NCBI GenBank assembly: GCA_905233345.1
Contig: CAJODQ010000004.1
Span: forward strand, 50,206 to 114,205
DNA length: 64,000 bases
Reading direction: 5' to 3'
From: an uncultured Bacteroidales bacterium
Lineage (GTDB): Bacteria > Bacteroidota > Bacteroidia > Bacteroidales > UBA932
Shown: positions 15,773-25,519 of the stretch, in pieces
Numbering within the stretch: position 1 is the first letter of the stretch
How the letters are laid out: each line of letters begins with the position of its first letter
Notes under the pieces: model-generated
What the model saw: the letters and a program-made list of their open reading frames with translations, nothing else
The model's database searches: none
Told to the model about the DNA's origin: nothing
Made by a program: the position numbers and the translations under genes

Positions 15773-17551
15773 ATGAAACATATGATCAAATATATTGTAA
15801 CCGCAGTCGTTGTCGTGCTGATGACCGCCGCATGCGAAAAGTTCCTGGACCGTCCGGCCGAAGACAGCTACACCACTGCCAACTACTACCAGAACGACCA
15901 ACAGGTGGAGCAGTCCGTGAACTACCTGTACAACTCCCCGTGGTATGATATCATCCGCTTCTACATCTATGGTTCCGAAACCATGTGCGGCAACGTATAT
16001 CAGGGCAACAACGCCTATTCCACGCTCACGGTGAACGGTACGGATGCAGACTTGAAGAACATGGCCTATGCGCTGTGGTCGGAGAATGCCCATTGCAACA
16101 CCGTGATCAACAATATTCTCAATTCCACAGGCACGGCCAGCCAGGCTGCCAAGGACAAGGCGATCGGCGAGGCACTGGCCTGGAAGGCGATGGCTTATTT
16201 TATCCTGGTGCGCACCTTCGGTGACGTTCCCATCATCCACGACAACACCGAGGTGATCAAGGAAGCCACGTACAACGAGCAGTACAAGGTTGAGAAGGCC
16301 GATGTCTACGAATACATCATCATGACCCTCGAGAAGGCCATGGAGAAATTGCCGAAAGATCCCAACATCGGCAAATACAACCGTATCGACTACTATGCGG
16401 CGGAAGCCCTGCTCGCCAAGGTCTATCTGACCCGGGCCGGCGTGAGCGGCTCCCTGAGCTCCGGCGACCTGGCCGCTGCCAAGCAGTATGCCAAGGATGT
16501 GATCGACAATTCCGGCCGCAGCCTGACGCCCAAGTACTCCGACGTGTTCCGTCTCAGCCCGACCGTGTTCCAGCAGACCGGCGAGAACCTCTTCTCCTGG
16601 CAGTGGACTTCCACGTCCGGCAACTGGACGGCCCAGAACTCCATCCAGAGCGACGTAGGTCTGACCGGTTTCAGTGAGTTCGGCGACATCTGGGGTGACT
16701 GGAAAGGCCCCAGCGTGGACCTGCAGGATCTCTTCGGCGTTTCCGCTGACGAAGACCCGGAACTCCGCGTGGATACGGATGACCGTCGTGCCGCCACCAT
16801 CTTGATGTTCGGCGACTACCTCCCGTATTTCTGGGTGGACAAGGGCGGTTTTGACTTCTACCGCTTCTTCTTCGACGATACGTATTATCCGACCGGCATG
16901 GATCAGAATGGCTCCAACAAGCAGTGGTGCTGCCAGAGCGGTGCCAACTATGTCAAGCACCTGTTCGGTTGCGGTGCTGACCACCAGTCCGCCCTGGGCG
17001 TGAGCGCCGGCCGCATGTCCTATCAGCTGCCTACCCATATCCTCCGCCTGTCCGATATCTATCTGGTCTACGCAGAGGCTGCTTACCTGACCGGTGACGT
17101 TTCCTCGGCCCTCGAGTATGTGAACAAGGTGCGTGCCCGTGCCAACGCCAAGCTTTACACCTCCATCACCATCAACGACATCTGGAAAGAGCGTCGTCTG
17201 GAGCTGGCCATGGAAGGTGACAACTGGTACGATTACGTCCGTCGTTCCTACTACGACGTGGACGCCTGCATTGCTGAGCTCAAGGCACAGCGCCGTTCCC
17301 ACTGGGATGGTATTTCCGGTGTGTACAAAGACTATGTGATCGATGCCGAAGGCAACTATGTCGGCCCCGGTGCCCATCCTTGGGACAAGAGCGTCATCGT
17401 TTACAATCCCTCCGACGAACTCGTCGACGTGAAGCCCTCCATGTTCACGGTTCCGTTCCCCACCGAAGACGTGGTGATGAACCCGAACGTCGGATCGACG
17501 GCTGCACCCATCCACGTGGATGTCCGCGAGACGTATTCCTATGACTTTTAA
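15773..17551 (+). CDS. SusD/RagB-family outer-membrane glycan-binding lipoprotein
   Basis: 592 aa with a lipoprotein signal (Cys21 in MTAACEKFLDRP). The N-terminal FLDRPAEDSYTTANYYQNDQQVE segment, the TPR-like helices (ALAWKAMAYFILVRTFGDVPI) and the C-terminal RLSDIYLVYAEAAYLTGD...ERRLELAMEGDNWYDYVR block are SusD hallmarks. It captures polysaccharide fragments and caps the SusC barrel. Immediately downstream of susC as in nearly all PULs. Confidence 0.97.
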   Translation: MKHMIKYIVTAVVVVLMTAACEKFLDRPAEDSYTTANYYQNDQQVEQSVNYLYNSPWYDIIRFYIYGSETMCGNVYQGNNAYSTLTVNGTDADLKNMAYALWSENAHCNTVINNILNSTGTASQAAKDKAIGEALAWKAMAYFILVRTFGDVPIIHDNTEVIKEATYNEQYKVEKADVYEYIIMTLEKAMEKLPKDPNIGKYNRIDYYAAEALLAKVYLTRAGVSGSLSSGDLAAAKQYAKDVIDNSGRSLTPKYSDVFRLSPTVFQQTGENLFSWQWTSTSGNWTAQNSIQSDVGLTGFSEFGDIWGDWKGPSVDLQDLFGVSADEDPELRVDTDDRRAATILMFGDYLPYFWVDKGGFDFYRFFFDDTYYPTGMDQNGSNKQWCCQSGANYVKHLFGCGADHQSALGVSAGRMSYQLPTHILRLSDIYLVYAEAAYLTGDVSSALEYVNKVRARANAKLYTSITINDIWKERRLELAMEGDNWYDYVRRSYYDVDACIAELKAQRRSHWDGISGVYKDYVIDAEGNYVGPGAHPWDKSVIVYNPSDELVDVKPSMFTVPFPTEDVVMNPNVGSTAAPIHVDVRETYSYDF

Positions 17552-17562
17552 TCTATGATCCG

Positions 17563-18867
17563 ATGAAAGCAATGAAAAGTAATATTTGCATATTCTTGAG
17601 CCTCTTCCTCGTAGCTGCCTGCTCGACCTGGGACTATCCCGATCGTTTCCGGCAGACGGAAGGCCTGCCCTCGGTCGATTACATCCGCTATGCGGACCGC
17701 GACGTGGTTATCACGCAGGCTGCCATGGAAGAGATGATCTGCCTTGTCGGTGACAACCTCACCAGCATCCACGACCTGTACTTCAACGACCAGGCGGCTG
17801 TGTTGAACACCAGTTTGATCACCAACCACACGCTCCTCGTCAACGTACCGAGAAACCTGCCGAAAGAGCAGACCGACAAGATCTACATGTACAACAAGGC
17901 CGGTGACATGGTGACCTACGATTTCAAGGTCCTGCCGCCGGTTCCGAAGGTGTCGGGCATGTCGCTCGAATGGGCACAGCCCGGCGAGACCGTGACCATC
18001 ACGGGTTCTTATCTCTTCGCTCCGCTGACCGTGGAATTCCCGGGCGTCGATCCGGTTTCCGTCACTTCTTCCACCGGCGATGCCTTCGACATCACCATTC
18101 CTGAAGGCGCCCAGCCTGGCAAGATCAAGGTGACGACGGCTTCTGGTACTGCACAGTCCGTGTTCATGTACAAGGACAGCCGCGGCATGCTCTTCAATTT
18201 CGATACCGACAATCATCCGGCCAACCACGGCTGGCATGCCCAGGTCATCGAAACCGATGCGACCGCCATCAGCGGCAACTTCTTGCGTCTGGGTGACCCG
18301 AACGTCACGCTCGACGAAGAAGGCGGTTGGAACGACGCCAACTTCTCCTTCGAGTACTGGCCGGGCGACTGGGACGATCCGGTAACCTATGCCGAGAGCC
18401 CCCGTCTGACCGACTATGCCGACTTCAGTGAATGGAAGAACATGGCTCTCAAGTTCGAGCTCTACATCCCGAGCAGCAATCCTTGGAAGTCCGGTGCCAT
18501 GCAACTGATCGTGGCCGGTGTCGACCTTGTTACCGGTGGCGGCGAGAATGTCCCCGACATCTACGGCAACATCACGGCCGGTGCCAACAACATGTTTATC
18601 AGTGGCGACGGCAAGCCAATGGCTCCGCGTGCGCTCTTCCGTCCCTGGACGACCACGGGTTCCTATGATACCGGTGACAAGTGGATTACGGTGACTGTCC
18701 CGTATACCGAATTCATGTATAATTCGGATGGTACGGCGAATTCCTATGAGATCAAGCCCGAGACCTTCACTTCCCTGACGATCTTCGTCTGGAGCGGCGG
18801 TGTCACGGGTACGGCATGCCAGCCGATCATCAAGATCGACAACATCCGTGCGGTCCCTTACAAATAA
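17563..18867 (+). CDS. Surface glycan-binding lipoprotein with IPT/TIG-like domain
   Basis: 434 aa, lipoprotein (Cys20 in LVAAC). An Ig-like/IPT domain is visible around residues 125-205 (SGMSLEWAQPGETVTITGSY). A C-terminal domain of about 220 residues follows, with aromatic segments such as FSFEYWPGDWDD and WSGGVTGTACQPIIKIDNIRA. This architecture matches the surface glycan-binding proteins that follow susCD in xyloglucan and mannan PULs (SGBP-B type, glycan-binding C-terminal domain). No catalytic motif is seen. It should hold polysaccharide at the outer face of the outer membrane. Confidence 0.8.
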   Translation: MKAMKSNICIFLSLFLVAACSTWDYPDRFRQTEGLPSVDYIRYADRDVVITQAAMEEMICLVGDNLTSIHDLYFNDQAAVLNTSLITNHTLLVNVPRNLPKEQTDKIYMYNKAGDMVTYDFKVLPPVPKVSGMSLEWAQPGETVTITGSYLFAPLTVEFPGVDPVSVTSSTGDAFDITIPEGAQPGKIKVTTASGTAQSVFMYKDSRGMLFNFDTDNHPANHGWHAQVIETDATAISGNFLRLGDPNVTLDEEGGWNDANFSFEYWPGDWDDPVTYAESPRLTDYADFSEWKNMALKFELYIPSSNPWKSGAMQLIVAGVDLVTGGGENVPDIYGNITAGANNMFISGDGKPMAPRALFRPWTTTGSYDTGDKWITVTVPYTEFMYNSDGTANSYEIKPETFTSLTIFVWSGGVTGTACQPIIKIDNIRAVPYK

Positions 18868-18885
18868 TCAATAGGAGAACAGAAT

Positions 18886-21633
18886 ATGAAAAAAACACTG
18901 AAATATTCCGTACTCGCTGCCCTTTGTGTCGTGATGTCCCTGATGTCCGGCTGCGTGTCCTCCCTGGACACCGATCAGTTCGTTGACAAAGGCATCACGC
19001 TGGCAGCCATTGCTCCCAACCCCGTGATGCGTGGTGGCGAACTCCACATCGTGGGTAGCAATCTTGAAAACGTGAAGGAAGTACGCTTCGCCGGCGGTGT
19101 GAGCGTCACCGATATCAGAACCGTGGTGACGGGCCGCAAGGGAGAGATCTGCGTGACGGTGCCGCTCGAAGGCCCTGAGGTGGGTCCCGTGACCATCGTC
19201 GCCGCTGATGGCCAGACCTCTTCCTCCATGTCCGACCTGACTTTCACCGAACCGATCACGATCGAATCCGTTTCGCCGGAAGTGGTGCTTTCGGGCGACG
19301 TGGTCACCATCCGGGGTGAATACCTGAACACTGTGAAGGAATTGATCCTCGGCGGTGACGTCTACGTGACGGAGTTTGCTTCGCAATCGCGCCACGAACT
19401 GTCGTTTGTCCTCCCGTTCAATGCCATCACGGGCTATGTCATCCTGAGTGATGTCAATGAGATCGAGGACCAGAACACCATTCCGAACAAGATCTATTCT
19501 GCGGAAGAACTGGAAGTGGGTCAGCCTACCGTTGTAACGGCCGAGAAGGCCACCTACAAGAGCGGTGACGTGATTAAAGTGGAAGGCGAGCACCTGGATA
19601 TGATTGAGAGCGTTAATCTGCCGCAGGCTGCCGACGTGACCTTTGTGCACGGCAGAGAGGGTGACTGGATCACCTTTAACCTGCCTCCTGAAGCTACCGA
19701 CGGTCACATTCTTCTCACGTCCTATGCCGGCGACACCTTCGATGCCGGTGAAATTGAAACCGTGACTGTCCATGACCTCGCCGTGAAGTCCCTGGCCGAA
19801 GACCAGCGCTACAAGGCGGGCTCCGAGGTGGAAATCACCGGTACGGACCTGAATCTGGTAACCACGCTGGCTTTCAACGGGGCTGATGATACTTCCTGGT
19901 ACCTGACCGAGGGCAAGATTATTGCCATTGTTCCGGCTGACGCCCAGGATGGTCCTATTACCGTAACCCTGGGATCCGGCAAGCAGGCCTACAGCGAAGA
20001 CATCGAGGTGGTGAAACCTGAAATCCTGGCATGGGAGCACTTCGATGCGTACGTGGCAGGCAAGACGGTTGTGCATGTCGAAGGTCTGGACCTTGACCTG
20101 GTTACCGATGTTACCATTGGTGACAAGGATCATGGATTCATTCCTTGCGAATATGAACTGGTTACCGACGAAGCGACGGGCTTCACCGATGTAAACGTCA
20201 AACTTCCCAAGGATGCCTATACCGGTCCCATCACCTTCTATTCCGCAGCCGGTTATACCACGGCTACCGATCCCATTGAGATTACCTACGACGAGGCTAT
20301 CTCTGTGAAGTTTGACCAGCCTTCTTATGGCCTGGGCAACATGATCGGCATCAGCGGCAGCAACCTCCTGCAGGTGGACCAGGTGTTCATCAAGGGCAAA
20401 CGGGTGACCAACTACGCGCTCCGCGCCGACGACAAGATGTCCTTCGGCATTCCCGACGGCATCGGCCCCGGTGTCTACCGTCTTGTCTTCACCCTGATGG
20501 ATGGCTCCGAAATGACCTGGCCCGTGCCGTTCGAGATCACGGCTCCGTTCACGGAGAAGTTTGTCTGGGAAGGCTATGAGGACCTGGGCAGCTGGAGCAA
20601 CCAGCCGTACCTGGGTGCCGACGGCGCCTTCGCCGAAGCCGGCATGGTGGTGGGCGACATCGTCCGCATCTACTACACGCCGCTGGCTGACGGGTGGCAG
20701 TACCAGATCTTCGGCGGTCACTGGGAAGGCATGACGTTCCCCGAACTGGATGGCTCGAATACCGTTTCCAAGGACAATACCGAACCTGACGCGCAGTACT
20801 TCGCCTTCGAAGTGACGGACGCCAACATCGGCATCCTGACCACTGTCGGCGGCTGGGGCGGTGCCCTGCTCACCCAGGGTGAAGGCGTGGCCATCACCGG
20901 TCTCTCGCTGGTCCACTTCGGTGCGGCTGAAACCCGGACTCCCATCTGGGAAGGCAGCTCCACCGTTACCTGGGGTGGCGGTGCCGTGACCAACCTGTCC
21001 TGGGGCGGTTATGACTGGTCGACTGTGGAAGCCGGCACGAAGATCGCCGTGTCCTACAGCATCGACGATCCGGATGGTTGCATCCGCTTCGGCAACGGCA
21101 GCTGGGCTGCCCTGCCGAGCCTGGCCGGCCTCGCGCCGGACGGCAACCTGCCGTTGGCGGGAAGTGGCTATGAGTTCGAACTCACGGCTGCGGACCTCAA
21201 TGTCCTCGTCAACGAAGGCGGTCTGGTCGTCTGCGGTACGGGTTACACCATCACGGAGATCGCGCTGGTGACCACGAGTGCCGTCGGACCGGTCGAGAAT
21301 CCCATCTGGGAAGGCAACTCCACCGTCACCTGGGGCGGCGGTGCCGTGACCGACCTCTCCTGGGGCGGCTACGACTGGACGACTGTCTCGGCAGGTACGG
21401 TGCTTTGCCTCCACTACACGATCGACGATCCGGACGGTTGCATCCGTGTCGGCAATGGCAGCTGGGCTTCCATCCCCAGCCTGGCCGGCCTGGCTCCCGA
21501 CGGCAACCTGCCGCTGCAGGATGGCGGTCATGAAGTGGAACTGACAGCAGAAGACGTGGACTTCCTGATCAACAACGGCGGTCTGGTCATCTGCGGTACC
21601 GGTTACACCATCACCCAGATCGGCTTGAAATAG
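18886..21633 (+). CDS. Large surface lipoprotein with multiple IPT/TIG domains and duplicated C-terminal modules
   Basis: 915 aa, lipoprotein (Cys23 in LMSGC). About six consecutive IPT/TIG-like Ig domains fill residues 30-560; each starts with a pattern such as GDVVTIRGEYL or GSEVEITGTDL. The C-terminal ~350 residues are three modules beginning WEG: one divergent (from about 562) and two nearly identical ones (about 686-800 and 805-915). The last two share STVTWGGGAVT, LSWGGYDW, DDPDGCIR and APDGNLPL. The modules look like tandem carbohydrate-binding units on a long stalk. It is probably a second surface glycan-binding protein of the PUL; the binding specificity is unknown. Confidence 0.75.
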   Translation: MKKTLKYSVLAALCVVMSLMSGCVSSLDTDQFVDKGITLAAIAPNPVMRGGELHIVGSNLENVKEVRFAGGVSVTDIRTVVTGRKGEICVTVPLEGPEVGPVTIVAADGQTSSSMSDLTFTEPITIESVSPEVVLSGDVVTIRGEYLNTVKELILGGDVYVTEFASQSRHELSFVLPFNAITGYVILSDVNEIEDQNTIPNKIYSAEELEVGQPTVVTAEKATYKSGDVIKVEGEHLDMIESVNLPQAADVTFVHGREGDWITFNLPPEATDGHILLTSYAGDTFDAGEIETVTVHDLAVKSLAEDQRYKAGSEVEITGTDLNLVTTLAFNGADDTSWYLTEGKIIAIVPADAQDGPITVTLGSGKQAYSEDIEVVKPEILAWEHFDAYVAGKTVVHVEGLDLDLVTDVTIGDKDHGFIPCEYELVTDEATGFTDVNVKLPKDAYTGPITFYSAAGYTTATDPIEITYDEAISVKFDQPSYGLGNMIGISGSNLLQVDQVFIKGKRVTNYALRADDKMSFGIPDGIGPGVYRLVFTLMDGSEMTWPVPFEITAPFTEKFVWEGYEDLGSWSNQPYLGADGAFAEAGMVVGDIVRIYYTPLADGWQYQIFGGHWEGMTFPELDGSNTVSKDNTEPDAQYFAFEVTDANIGILTTVGGWGGALLTQGEGVAITGLSLVHFGAAETRTPIWEGSSTVTWGGGAVTNLSWGGYDWSTVEAGTKIAVSYSIDDPDGCIRFGNGSWAALPSLAGLAPDGNLPLAGSGYEFELTAADLNVLVNEGGLVVCGTGYTITEIALVTTSAVGPVENPIWEGNSTVTWGGGAVTDLSWGGYDWTTVSAGTVLCLHYTIDDPDGCIRVGNGSWASIPSLAGLAPDGNLPLQDGGHEVELTAEDVDFLINNGGLVICGTGYTITQIGLK
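20940..21633 (+). repeat. Tandem duplication encoding two near-identical C-terminal modules
   Basis: The segment from about 20940 and the segment from about 21300 each encode a WEG...STVTWGGGAVT...LSWGGYDW...CGTGYTIT module of roughly 115 residues, with high DNA identity over most of their length. This looks like a recent intragenic duplication and could recombine. Confidence 0.8.
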
Positions 21634-21647
21634 CCGTCTGATTTAAT

Positions 21648-21673
21648 CCGGAGGGGCCTGACCGCCCCTCCGG
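21648..21673. terminator. Strong GC hairpin between the binding proteins and the GH5 gene
   Basis: CCGGAGGGGC (21648-21657), a 6-nt loop and GCCCCTCCGG (21664-21673) form a perfect 10-bp stem, followed by a moderately T-rich stretch. It may be a partial terminator or mRNA-stabilising structure, separating the abundant Sus transport genes from the enzyme genes. Confidence 0.65.
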
Positions 21674-21691
21674 GTTCCCATTTTCCTGCAT

Positions 21692-23290
21692 ATGAAAAGA
21701 ACATTGTCATTGCTGGCGATGGCTTTGGTCGCAGCCATCTTTTGCGCAGCATCTTGCGAGGATCCGATCACACCCGATCCGCCGCAGCCTGTCGGCCCCA
21801 CCTCCATTACCGTGAGCCCCACGTCGTTCAGCGTGGGCCAGGCCGGGGAGAAACTCTCCCTGAGTGTCAAGGCCCCTGCACGCCCCACGGTCACCGGGCT
21901 TCCCGCCTGGATTTCGTTCAGCGACGGCACGTTCAACAACTATTCCATCACCTTTGGTCTGACGGTAGCCGCCAATGAGACCTATGACGTGCGTGAAGCC
22001 ACGCTCAGTGTGAGCTGTACGGGCGCTGCGTCCGTGACGGTGAAGGTGACGCAGGCTGCCGCCGAGCAGCCGCCGACGCCGCCGGATCCTGGCGACAACG
22101 ACGCCTGGAAGCTGGCCGAAAAGCTCGGCCTGGGCTGGAACATGGGCAACCAGTTCGACGGCTACTACAACGGATCATGGGCAGGGGATAAGGAAGGTTA
22201 TCCCGAAGAAGTGGTCTGGCAGACGCCCGAGGCAAAGGCTACCCAGGCGACGTTCGACGGCGTCAAAGCCGCCGGTTTCACCAGTGTCCGCATTCCCGTG
22301 AGCTGGCTGAAGATGATCGGACCGGCCCCGGACTACAAGATTGACGAGACATGGATCAACCGGGTCTACGAGGTCGTGGGCTACGCGCACAACGCCGGCC
22401 TCAACGTCATCATCAATATGCACCATGACGAGAACCACGGCGTCAACAACGATTACCAGTGGCAGGATATCAAGAAGGCCGTGAACGACGCGACCCTCAA
22501 TACGGCCATCAAGCAAAAGATCAAGGGCGCCTGGACGGAGATCGCCAACAAGTTCAAGGATTGCGGCGACTGGCTCATTATGGAAGGCTTCAACGAGATC
22601 AATGACGGTGGCTGGGGCTGGAGCAACGATTTCCGCAAGAATCCGACCCGGCAGTGTAATATCCTGAACGAATGGAACCAGGTGTTCGTGGACGCCGTCC
22701 GCGCGACGGGCGGAAACAACGCCACCCGCTGGCTTGGCGTTCCGACCTATGCGGCCAACCCGGAATTTGAGAAGTATGCGAAGATGCCGAGCGATCCGGC
22801 CAACAAGCTGATGCTGTCCGTCCACTTCTACGATCCGAGCGATTATACGATCGGTGAGAAGCAGTATTCGGACTGGGGGCACACAGGATCAGCGTCCCGG
22901 AAAGCGTCCGGTGGCGACGAAGACCATGTGAAAGAGGTTTTCGGCAATCTGAGCACCAAATATGTGAACAACAATATCCCCGTGTATCTGGGCGAGTTCG
23001 GCTGCTCGATGCGCGCCAAGAGCGATACCCGTGCCTGGGCGTTTTACCTCTATTATATGGAATACGTGGTAAAGGCTGCAAAGACCTATGGCCTGCCTTG
23101 CTTCGTCTGGGACAACGGAGGCGATGGTAGTGCCGGCCAGGAGAAGCACGGCTATATCCACCACGGAACTGGCAAGTATCTGGGCAACGCGGCGGAGGTG
23201 GTGGCGAAGATGAAGAAGGCCTGGTTTACCACCAGTGATTCCTATACGCTGGAATACGTATATAATACCGCCCCCAAATTCGGTAACTAA
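21692..23290 (+). CDS. BACON-GH5 endo-glucanase lipoprotein, GH5_4-like (possible xyloglucanase)
   Basis: 532 aa, lipoprotein (Cys22). A BACON domain (about 38-118, ITVSPTSFSVGQAGEKLSL...VTVKVTQAA) precedes a GH5 domain with GLGWNMGNQFDG, VRIPVSWL, INMHHDE, the acid/base Glu302 in EGFNEIND and the nucleophile Glu435 in YLGEFG. The BACON-GH5_4 arrangement is that of the Bacteroides endo-xyloglucanase BoGH5A, so xyloglucan or mixed beta-glucan is the likely substrate; glucomannan is possible. It starts after the hairpin at 21648-21673 and is 2 bp ahead of the GH26 gene. Confidence 0.88.
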   Translation: MKRTLSLLAMALVAAIFCAASCEDPITPDPPQPVGPTSITVSPTSFSVGQAGEKLSLSVKAPARPTVTGLPAWISFSDGTFNNYSITFGLTVAANETYDVREATLSVSCTGAASVTVKVTQAAAEQPPTPPDPGDNDAWKLAEKLGLGWNMGNQFDGYYNGSWAGDKEGYPEEVVWQTPEAKATQATFDGVKAAGFTSVRIPVSWLKMIGPAPDYKIDETWINRVYEVVGYAHNAGLNVIINMHHDENHGVNNDYQWQDIKKAVNDATLNTAIKQKIKGAWTEIANKFKDCGDWLIMEGFNEINDGGWGWSNDFRKNPTRQCNILNEWNQVFVDAVRATGGNNATRWLGVPTYAANPEFEKYAKMPSDPANKLMLSVHFYDPSDYTIGEKQYSDWGHTGSASRKASGGDEDHVKEVFGNLSTKYVNNNIPVYLGEFGCSMRAKSDTRAWAFYLYYMEYVVKAAKTYGLPCFVWDNGGDGSAGQEKHGYIHHGTGKYLGNAAEVVAKMKKAWFTTSDSYTLEYVYNTAPKFGN

Positions 23291-23292
23291 TC

Positions 23293-24363
23293 ATGCGTAT
23301 CCTCATGGCTGTCTGCTGCGCCGCCCTGGTATTCTCGGGCTGCGCTTCCCCCCGGGAGCGCCTGACCGCACAGCTCTCCCGGGCTGCTTCGGAACATCAG
23401 ATCTTGTACGGGCATCAGGATGACCCGGCCTACGGCCATGCCTGGCTGGTAACGGATTGGGAAACAGACCCGCTGGTCCGTTCGGATGTCAAGGACGTGG
23501 CGGGGCGCTATCCGGCCATCGTGGGTTTTGATCTGGGCGGCATTGAGCTGGGCGATGCGCGCAACCTGGACGGTGTGCCTTTCGGCCTGATGCGCAAGGC
23601 TGCCCGCCAGCAGGTGGAGCGCGGAGGTGTCGTGACTTTTTCCTGGCACCCGCGCAATCCGCTGACCGGTGGCGACGCGTGGGACATCTCGTCCGACCAG
23701 GTGGTGAAAGCCATCCTTCCAGGCGGGGAGAAGCACGCTGAATTCGAACTGTGGCTGGAGCGTACCGCAGATTTCTTCGAAAGTCTCGGAGACATGCCCC
23801 TGATCTTCCGGCCCTGGCACGAGAACCTGGGAAGCTGGTTCTGGTGGGGCGGGCGCCTCTGCACCGCGGAAGAATACCGGGCCCTGTACCGCTATACCTG
23901 GACCTATCTGACGAAAGAGCGGGGACTGAAAAACATCCTCTGGTGCTATTCGCCCAACGGACCGGTCAGCGCTGCGGATTTCCTGTCGCGCTATCCGGGC
24001 GATGACTGCGTCGACATGCTGGGAACGGATATCTATGAGTATCCAGCTCCGGGCGAAGCGCTTGCTTCTGCCGGCCAACGCTATGCCGACCAGGTGCGGA
24101 CGATGCTCGCCACGCTGCAATCCCTTGCTGCGGAACACGGCAAGCTGCTATGCCTGTCGGAAACCGGTTTCGAGGGCCTGCCGGACCCGCAGTGGTGGAC
24201 CGGTGTGCTTTATCCCGCCATCCAGGGTTCGGGCATCTGCTATGTGCTCACCTGGCGCAACGCCCACGACAAACCCGGCCATTTCTATGCACCGTGGAAG
24301 GGCTTTGAATATGCAAATGATTTTAAGCAATTTTCTGAAAAAGAAGATATTATACTACTATGA
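23293..24363 (+). CDS. GH26 endo-beta-1,4-mannanase lipoprotein
   Basis: 356 aa, lipoprotein (lipobox FSGC, Cys17). The GH26 acid/base Glu177 sits in FRPWHENLGSWFWWG and the nucleophile Glu290 in CLSETGFEG. The N-terminal LYGHQDDPAYGHAW and PAIVGFDLG are also characteristic. In mannan PULs such enzymes release mannobiose from beta-mannan. Its stop codon overlaps the start of the GH130 gene (ATGA, 24360-24363), and the pairing of GH26 with GH130 and an AGE epimerase mirrors the mannobiose route known from Bacteroides fragilis. Confidence 0.93.
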   Translation: MRILMAVCCAALVFSGCASPRERLTAQLSRAASEHQILYGHQDDPAYGHAWLVTDWETDPLVRSDVKDVAGRYPAIVGFDLGGIELGDARNLDGVPFGLMRKAARQQVERGGVVTFSWHPRNPLTGGDAWDISSDQVVKAILPGGEKHAEFELWLERTADFFESLGDMPLIFRPWHENLGSWFWWGGRLCTAEEYRALYRYTWTYLTKERGLKNILWCYSPNGPVSAADFLSRYPGDDCVDMLGTDIYEYPAPGEALASAGQRYADQVRTMLATLQSLAAEHGKLLCLSETGFEGLPDPQWWTGVLYPAIQGSGICYVLTWRNAHDKPGHFYAPWKGFEYANDFKQFSEKEDIILL

Positions 24364-25518
24364 ATTACGATGAAAGACTTGCCTGGCTGCAAAAAAGCCA
24401 CCAGGAACTGCTGCGGAAAGAGAACACGCCCATTGAAGGGAACGGCGTGTACGAACGCTATGAAAACCCCGTGCTGACCGCGGACCACGCGCCGCTGAAC
24501 TGGCGTTACGACCTGAATCCCAAGACGAACCCCTATCTGATGGAGCGCTTCGGCATCCATGCCGTGATGAATTCGGGTGCCATCAAATGGAAGGGCCGCT
24601 ATGTGCTGGTTGCCCGGGTGGAAGGCGCCGACCGCAAGTCTTTCTTCGCCGTGGCCGAGAGCCCCAACGGTGTGGACCATTTCCAATTCTGGCCGCGTCC
24701 CGTCACGATGCCTGAATATGGCGAGCCCGCCACCAATGTCTATGACATGCGCCTGACCGCGCACGAAGATGGTTGGATCTACGGCATCTTCTGCGTGGAG
24801 CGCAAGGATCCTTCGCAACCCCATGACCTTTCCGCCGCCATGGCGGCCGCGGGCGTGGCGCGCACCAAGGACCTGGTTCACTGGGAGCGCCTGGCTGACA
24901 TCGAATCCCAGAGCCAGCAGCGCAACGTGGTGCTGCATCCTGATTTTGTGGATGGCAAATATGCCCTCTACACGCGTCCGCAGGATGGCTTCATCGACGC
25001 CGGCAGCGGCGGCGGCATTGGCTGGGCGCTGGTTGACTCCATGGAGAAAGCTGTCATCACCGAAGAAAAGATCATCAACGTGCGGCGTTACCATACCATC
25101 AAAGAAGTCAAGAACGGGGAGGGACCGCATCCCATCCGTACGCCGCAGGGCTGGCTGCACCTGGCGCACGGCGTGCGCGGTTGCGCCTCGGGCCTCCGCT
25201 ACGTCCTCTATCTGTATATGACGGCCCTGGACGATCCCACGCGCGTAATCGCCGAGCCTGCCTTTCTTCATGGCACCGGAAGGCGGGGAGTATGTCGGCG
25301 ATGTGATGAACGTGCTCTTCAGCAACGGCTGGATCTGCGATCCCGACGGCAAGGTGTTCATCTATTACGCATCGTCCGACACGCGTATGCACGTGGCTAC
25401 GTCCACGGTCGACCGGCTGGTGGACTATTGCCTCCATACGGCGCCCGACGGCCTGCGCACCGGCCTTTCCGTGGAAAACCTGAACAAGATCATCGACGCC
25501 AACCACCGGGACGAATAA
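24360..25518 (+). pseudogene. GH130 mannosylglucose/mannoside phosphorylase, frameshifted
   Basis: Reading frame 1 encodes about 300 residues of a GH130_1 protein (NPVLTADHAPLNWRYDLNP, FGIHAVMNSGAIKWKGRYVL, GEGPHPIRTPQGWLHLAHGV). It then leaves the family after VIAEPA near 25262. The rest (MAPEGGEYVGDVMNVLFSNG... to NHRDE) resumes from 25270 in the +1 frame and ends at 25518. Adding two bases after GCC at 25262 would restore a PAGFFMAPEGG junction, so a 2-nt deletion is the simplest reading. An intact enzyme would phosphorolyse Man-beta-1,4-Glc made by the epimerase. This may be a true pseudogene or a base-calling error. Confidence 0.85.
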
Positions 25519-25519
25519 G

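Noticed and set aside
18868..21531. Long open frames antisense to real genes, e.g. 887 codons opposite the IPT protein and similar ones opposite GH94, GH31 and SusD
   Set aside because: They lie exactly opposite well-supported genes, show low-complexity His/Gly/Val-rich translations and no domain motifs; high GC at third positions depletes stop codons on the complement.
21648..21673. Third copy of the GGGAGGGGCCC element (contains GGAGGGGCC)
   Set aside because: Only a simple perfect hairpin; it lacks the AGGGATA linker, CTTG and GAA loops and the closing stem.
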